Source: Tetrastigma voinierianum
Lineage: Eukaryota; Streptophyta; Magnoliopsida; Vitales; Vitaceae
Assembly: GCA_016808115.1 (NCBI GenBank)
Contig: JAEQBH010004108.1
Location: 348,579-412,578, forward strand
Direction: 5' to 3'
DNA length: 64,000 bases
The notes under the pieces are model-generated. The model saw only the letters and a program-made list of their open reading frames with translations. It was not told the origin of the DNA and searched no databases. The translations under genes were made by a program, and so were the position numbers. Of the stretch, positions 58,511 through 64,000 are shown piece by piece; within the stretch, counting starts at the first letter, position 1, and the number at the start of each line of letters is the position of its first letter.

Positions 58511-59006
58511 GAGTCAAGATCAAGCAAAGCCAAGGTATGGAAACTAACTTGGTTATGGATTCTAAGAGATTGAGGTATGAATTTCCATGCTTGGTTGGTT
58601 AGTAGCTTGTCCTCAAACTCGGGGGGTTTTGCTAAAGGTTTCATCTTAACCCAAAAATGATGGCAAGTAAGGTGGGTAAAACCCATATGGCACAAGAAGC
58701 TCATGAAATCCTCTCTTTAAGGATGAATTCATGGTTAATTGAGAGTAATTGAATTAGGGTTTAGAATAAATCCTAACAAATCCTTGAGTTTGATTTGTAT
58801 GAGTTATAACCCATATTGGAATGGGTTTTGAAGCAATTCAAGATAGGTCTTTTTGAACTAAAGATACATTGAAGGAAGAATTGAATAGAAAAGAGATTCC
58901 AAGGTGAATTAGAAATGGTTTTGATGTGTGTTTGAAGTGTAGAGTTGATTGGGTATCAAAACATGGAAAACAGTAGCAATTACACATTTGGGTATTTCTG
59001 GTGACT

Positions 59007-59039
59007 TGTACCGGTACACTTTGAAAGTGTACTGGTACA
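59007..59039. repeat. 33-bp palindrome, LTR copy 1
   Basis: Arms TGTACCGGTACACTTT and AAAGTGTACTGGTACA around a central G, with one mismatch. The partner at 62915-62947 is perfect. Confidence 0.9.
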
Positions 59040-59754
59040 CTTTGTGTTCTGGCCATTTTTGTGCCAATGTACCGGGTATTAATTTTAGGGGTGTACCGTT
59101 ACACCTGCTCGCATTCCCGCTTCGACCAGTTTTCGTATTTTGGCCATCACTTGCTCATTTCTTATCCGATTTGAGTGATTCAAGTGGCTACGTAAAATAG
59201 ACTTCAAGGAGAACAAAACTTAAAGAATAGGCATCGCCAAATTCTGATCCTAAGTGGCCTAAAAATTCACTCAAAGTGGGACCATGCAAGCCAAATTCTG
59301 GTTCCAGCTTTGAACATAGAGAAGTCCGATGTTTCGACGTAACTTGAGTTCCGTGGCTACAAATCGTGATTCCAGTTAGAATAGAACCCTTAGCACCTTA
59401 GATTTAAAGGAGTACAAAGATCAAGTGTCAAATATCGAGACAAGGCACTGGAAAATAAATATTTCACACTGTTCCTCGGTAAAATCGGTAAATCGACTAG
59501 TTGGCATGAAAATGCCATAAATTGAGTTTGGACGATCCGATTGGATTGATTCCAATTCCTGGGTAAAGTAGATTCATAGAATAATAAGAATACATGAATA
59601 AGGTGTGATTACATGTTCATCATACCTTACCAGTATATGGAATACTATTTGTCATGAACGCATAATGTGGCTAACAATGTCCTATTATAAGATAGTAAGT
59701 TATTGAACTCATATAATTGTAAACCACCTACACCTTATTTAATGACAAAGACTC

Positions 59755-60020
59755 CTCGTCTCCGACATTAGTACTTCTAAGATTCTGTTAGTGCTTCTAA
59801 TTCCTATCCCGACTAGTACTGCACTTGATTAGTGCCACGACACTCCATATTAGTGCTCCCAAGACTTCGACAAAGTACTTCGGTACTCCGATTAGTGCTC
59901 CGCACCCGATTAGGTACTTCCGGTACTCCCTGATTAGTGCTACGGCACTCGCCCTTTATGCTATGACACTCCTATTCAAGATTCCAAAGAATTTGATTAG
60001 TGCTACGCACTCCGCATTGT
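59755..60020. repeat. Palindromic minisatellite array A
   Basis: About ten degenerate units of roughly 20-25 bp built on GATTAGTGCTACGGCACTCC. The core AGTGCT-n-CGGCACT or AGTACTTCGGTACT is an inverted repeat. The second LTR has a related array at about 63650-63900. Confidence 0.75.
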
Positions 60021-60159
60021 ATGTATCTTCCTGTACTAATTAGCTGCGGTTATACTCATTCAGACATCGGTCTAGGTAGTCAAACAATTTATATGATAGG
60101 ACTTCGAATAATGAATAAGAGTAAAGATCTGAATGTATTCGTATAAGTTATGTAGCACC

Positions 60160-61090
60160 CATGGGCTCTGTATCTGATGGTTCAGAGTACCTGCTCACTC
60201 TGCACTCGCATTTGACCAAGTCTCCAGAGTACCCACATGTACTCCTCGTGGATCAACAAGTCTCCGTAGCACTCTACGGTACTCCCAGATCATGTCCCCA
60301 GATCCGATCAAGTCCCAGAGTACCTTACGGTACTCCAGACCGAATAAGTTCCTACTCTTATTAAGTCCGCCTTGCTTTTAAAGTTCAGAGTACCTATGTA
60401 CTCCCAGATTCGATTAAGTTCTCAGAGTACCTATGGGTACTTTCTCGTATTTCATCAAGTTCCGTAGTACCTGGGGTACTCCTCAGACCGATTAAATTCT
60501 CAGGTACCGTACAAGCACTCCCGTAACCGACATTAAGTTCTGGTGGTACCCACGGGTACCCTCAGATTTGATAAGTCTCTATAGTACCCACGGGTACTCC
60601 TCAGACAAGAATATAAGAGAGTTTTGCAAGACCCAAGGGTACTTTGTCTCAAGAATATAAGTATAAGTTCCGTATTACCCACCTGCACTCCCTCAGACGT
60701 AGCAAGCACAAGTCTCCAGAAAATAAGTATAAGTCCAAGAGTACCTACGAGTACTCCTCGTGATCGATAAAACGAGCATAGTCCGCAGTACCTATGGGTA
60801 CTCTCGTGACTGCAGATTCAAGATAAGTCTGTAAGATAAGTATATGCCCGTAAGATCAAGATAAGTTCGTAAGATAAGTATATATGCCCAGGCATGTGTA
60901 TAAGATCTGAAATACATGTCCAAGTTCCAAGACCGTGATAAGTCTTAAGATAAGATGTTCTATAATACTCAGATAAGATTTGAAATACCAAAGATAAGTT
61001 TTGTAGTACTTACAAGTACTTCCAGATAAGAATAAGCTCAGACATTCAGATATTATCCGCACTTTCTATTGATACCCACGGGTACCGGGT
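60160..61090. repeat. Palindromic minisatellite array B
   Basis: Twenty or so degenerate units of about 40-45 bp with CAGAGTACCYAYGGGTACTC and then AGAYYCGATNAAGTYYC. The core AGTACCCACGGGTACT has 7-base inverted arms around AC. Units decay toward ATAAGTATAAG-type repeats after 60600. Confidence 0.75.
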
Positions 61091-61716
61091 CAGCGGTAAA
61101 CTGTATATAAGGATGTTCTCAGAATCTCCCACGGAGTCCAATAAACATAAGCCCGTTAAGTATAAGTTCCGAATGAGAGAGTTCAGAATCCCACGGAGTC
61201 TTGAATGAACATAAGTTTGTGATACATAAGTTCTGGCAAGAATAAGAGTCAGAACTCCCACGGAGATCCAAATAAGCTTAACCCGTTATAAGAAGAAGTA
61301 CGATAAGCTCATAATATAAATGCATGAAATTTTATATTATCTCAAGGTTGTTTTATAAATGTGTATATGCAGCTAAGAAATGTTTCCACTAAGCGAAAGA
61401 TTAGCACGGGTTTTTAACTGTAGGTACGTGAGAAGACGTCGCAAACATCCGTGCATGCCACCGCCAACACACTTGTAAGGGTTCACTACATGTAGGTTCC
61501 GTGCTCCGATTTAAAATTGTAAAAGTAAAGCTCTTGTATTTGTAAATGGGACTCGGTAAATGTATGTGCCATTATTGGAGCCTGCGATAATATGTGGGCC
61601 ATACCCATGTATAATTTTGGCTTTCAAAAAAAAAAAAATCAGGTAAAGAGTCCCAAAGATGTCCGGTCTGCCCCGGGACTGGCTCGATCCTAACGGCCTC
61701 GACCGAATCTGTGACA

Positions 61717-62018
61717 AAGTGGTATCAGAGCCTAGGTTTAGGTGTTTCTGGAAAGAGTTTAAGAATTCTGAAGCACCTACATAGAAAGTGTTGGTCTAAT
61801 GCGGATGTCTTGTCCTGTATGCTGACTAGAATGAATCAGTATCACTCCAGCATTGAATGATTAAGACAAGAGATTTAGTTCAGATGGAGTCTTGTTGGCT
61901 CAAGTCGAGTCACACTCTAGCTTCTGTAAAAGGATATGAAAAGAAAGGACCTGACATAGAACATGCACATGCTAGAGTATGAATTTCGAGGACGAAATTC
62001 TTATAAGGGGGGGAGAGT
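61717..62018 (+). other. 302-bp interior of the giant-LTR element
   Basis: The primer site TGGTATCAGAGC at 61720-61731 is the exact Met-tRNA complement, three bases after the LTR. The interior then has no domain until ATTTCGAGGACGAAATTC and the tract AAGGGGGGGAGAG at 62005-62017, immediately before the second LTR. The two retained signals are exactly those needed for reverse transcription in trans. Confidence 0.88.
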
Positions 62019-64000
62019 TGTAACACCTCGAATATACCTAGTCAAGCTGACATGCTTTTAGGTATTTTGTAAGCATAATTGACTGCTTCGTGAGTTAAAT
62101 GCGAACAAACACGGAAACGAGAGGACCCGAAAAGTTATGAAAACTTAAGGACAAATATGTAAATTGTCCAAAAAGGCTTAAAAGTCAAGTAATTTGAAGA
62201 CTATGGGCCAAAGAAGAAATAATAGAATTGTTGTGTAATCTCTAGAAGATGAGAAGCCAAAATGCAATTGGGGAGGGAAGATAACCCAAAAATGGGTTTT
62301 TGGAGGGCCAAACAAGGCCTTAGCAAACATGGAATAAAAGACCAAATTGGTCTCATTTGTGGGAGGAAAAAAATACGTGGAGAAGAAGGAGAAAAGAGAG
62401 AAGAAGAGGAAGAGGAAGAGGAAGAAGATGGAGGAAGTCAAGATCACAGCTGGGTGTATGAAACTAACTTTGGTTATGGATTCTAAGAGATTATGTATGA
62501 ATTTCCATGCTCAGTTGGTTAGTAGCCTGTCCCCAAACTTGGGGTTTTGCTAGGTTTCATCTTAACCAAAAAATGATGGCAAGTAAGGTAAAACACCATG
62601 GCACAAGAAGCTCATGAAATCCTCTCTTTAAGGATGAATCTACGGTTAATTGGAGTAATTGAATTAGGGTTTAGAATAAATCACAACCTTTTGGAGTTTG
62701 ATTTTGTATGAGTTATAACCTATATTGAATGGGTTTTAAAGTAATTCATGATAGGTCTTTTTGAACTAAGATAAGTATTGAAGGAAGAATTGAATAGAAA
62801 AGAGATTCCAAGGTGAATTAGAAATGGTTTTGATGTGTGTTTGAAGGGTAGAGTCGAATGGGTATCGTCATGGAAAAAATGGGTGAAAACACATTTTAGG
62901 TGCTTCGGTGACTTTGTACCGGTACACTTTGAAAGTGTACCGGTACACTTTGTGTTCGCCATTTTATTAATGTGTACCTAAGACACTTGGTGGGTGTACC
63001 GGTACAATCTTGTTCCCGCATTCCCGCCACAAGTTTTCAGATTTTGGCCATCACTTGCTCATTTCTTATCCGATTTGAGTGATTCAAGTGGCTACGTAAA
63101 ATAGACTTCAAGGAGAACAAAACTTAAAGAATAGGCATCGCCAAATTCTGAATCTAAGTGGCCTAAAAATTCACTCAAAGTGGGACCATGTGCAAGCCAA
63201 ATTCTGGTTCCAGCTTTGAACATAGAGAAGTCCCGGATGTTTCGGACGTAATCCTGAGTTCCAGGTTACAAATCGGTGATTCCAGCTGGAATAGAACCCT
63301 TAGCACCTTAAAGAAGGAGGCCAAAGATCCAAAGGTCAAATATTGAGACAAGGCAATCGGAAAATAAATATTTCAAACTGGTCCCTCGTAAAATTCCAGA
63401 AACCGACTAGTTGGCAAGGAAAATGCCATAACTTGAGTTCGATTCCACTCGGGTAAAGTAGATTCATAGAAGAATAAGAATACATGAATAAGGTGTGATA
63501 CATGCTCATCATACCTTACCAAGATATGGAATAATGACCATGAACGATAATGTGGGCTAACAATGTCCTATTATAAGATAGTGTTATTGAACTCATATAC
63601 CTGTAAAAACCACCTAAGACCAGTTATTTAATGACACAAAGACTCCTGTCCTGGATTAGTACTTCGGTACTCGTTATGCTTCACTCCCGTCCGAATTAGT
63701 ACTTCAGATCCCGACAAGTGCTACTAAGATCGATTAGTGCTCCCAGACCCGATTATGCTCCCAAGACTCGATTAGGGTACTCGGGTACTCGATTAGTGCT
63801 ACGCAAGACTCGTCCTCTATACTACGACACTTATTCAAGATTCCAAATAGGCCCCGATTAGTGCTACTAAGACTTCCGTATTGTATAGTATCTTTCGTAC
63901 TAATTAGGCATTCTACTCATTCCAGACATCGGGTCTAGGTAGTCAAACAGCTATATGATAGACCAGAATAATGAATAAGAGTAAAGATCCGAATGTATCT
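62019..64000 (+). repeat. Giant 3' LTR, truncated by the window end
   Basis: 1982 bp visible, aligned with 58105-60140. It carries a perfect 33-bp palindrome at 62915-62947, a GA-rich run at 62375-62432, and a version of array A at 63650-63900. Confidence 0.88.

Larger units (their letters stand above)
58105..61716 (+). repeat. Giant 5' LTR
   Basis: 3612 bp. Its first about 2 kb aligns with 62019-64000, including GTAAGCATAA, a GA-rich run at 58450-58510, an ACCGGT palindrome at 59007-59039 and the GGCCATCACTTGCTCATTTC block. The middle holds two palindromic arrays (59755-60020 and 60160-61090). No protein family was recognised in its open frames. Confidence 0.88.
58105..64000 (+). mobile_element. 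Gypsy-type element with 3.6-kb LTRs and a 302-bp interior
   Basis: The 5' LTR is 58105-61716 (TGTAACACC...TGTGACA). The interior 61717-62018 has a primer site at its start and a polypurine tract at its end. The 3' LTR begins at 62019 (TGTAACACC) and runs off the window. No gag or pol is left except a short frame end (FRGRNSYKGGR-like, normally FEDEI...GGRV) before the tract. It is non-autonomous, formed by internal deletion or by a structure that depends on a helper. The gypsy assignment rests on the interior 3' motif and primer site. Confidence 0.85.

Noticed and set aside
62262..62553. Open frames over the GA-rich LTR tract
   Set aside because: Glu/Lys-rich low complexity caused by the GA repeat. 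The frame is not kept in the partner LTR at 58340-58630.

Overview
The window is transposon-dominated nuclear DNA of a flowering plant, probably a dicot although the species cannot be fixed from the sequence. The evidence is eukaryotic splice signals, plant-type Ty1/copia and Ty3/gypsy pol domains, a plant CACTA element, MITEs, and fragments of plant cellular genes (a golgin candidate 5-like coiled coil, an LC8 dynein light chain, a patellin SEC14 protein). I found no intact cellular gene, no tRNA or rRNA gene and no CRISPR array. Almost every coding tract is a broken relic.

Layout. 1-880: worn copia integrase on the + strand. 881-3287: AT-rich, nothing recognised. 3288-6700: a cluster of captured gene pieces on the - strand (golgin exon, LC8 dynein light chain joined to patellin, then an unidentified exon), flanked by two copies of a GTGGGG/CCCCAC hairpin repeat with T-rich tails. 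7568-10423: two copies of a palindromic MITE family, a hAT-like element with an 8-bp target duplication, and a second copy of that element's terminal region. 10870-14917: an LTR-like scrap, AT microsatellites and otherwise unassigned DNA. 14918-25376: an old CACTA element on the + strand with a TNP2-type transposase pseudogene, a second Transposase_24-type gene in exons, and a clear 3' terminus. 25400-27181: a gypsy RT/RNase H scrap and the 3' part of an LTR made of about 56-bp repeats rich in the palindrome GTCGCGAC. 27250-32866: a copia element on the - strand with its 5' LTR only.

33209-56702 is a nest. An outer copia element with 127-130 bp LTRs and a perfect 5-bp duplication (GTTTT) has been split by a gypsy element (33902-43652, LTRs about 2 kb) and by a second copia element (44442-53329, LTRs about 1.7 kb, perfect duplication TCAAC). 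All three read on the - strand, and the outer pol frame resumes across both insertions. 57102-58050 holds a PF20167-type plant transposon protein relic on the - strand. From 58105 to the window end lies a + strand gypsy-type element with a 3.6-kb LTR, a 302-bp interior carrying only a primer site and polypurine tract, and the start of the second LTR. Its LTR contains two arrays of short imperfect palindromes and a 33-bp palindrome.

The parts do not form a pathway. They record successive insertions, gene-fragment capture and decay. Differences between paired LTRs from about 33 kb onward fall in clumps in C/G-rich spots between long identical blocks, so some frameshifts there may be sequence-consensus errors rather than mutations.
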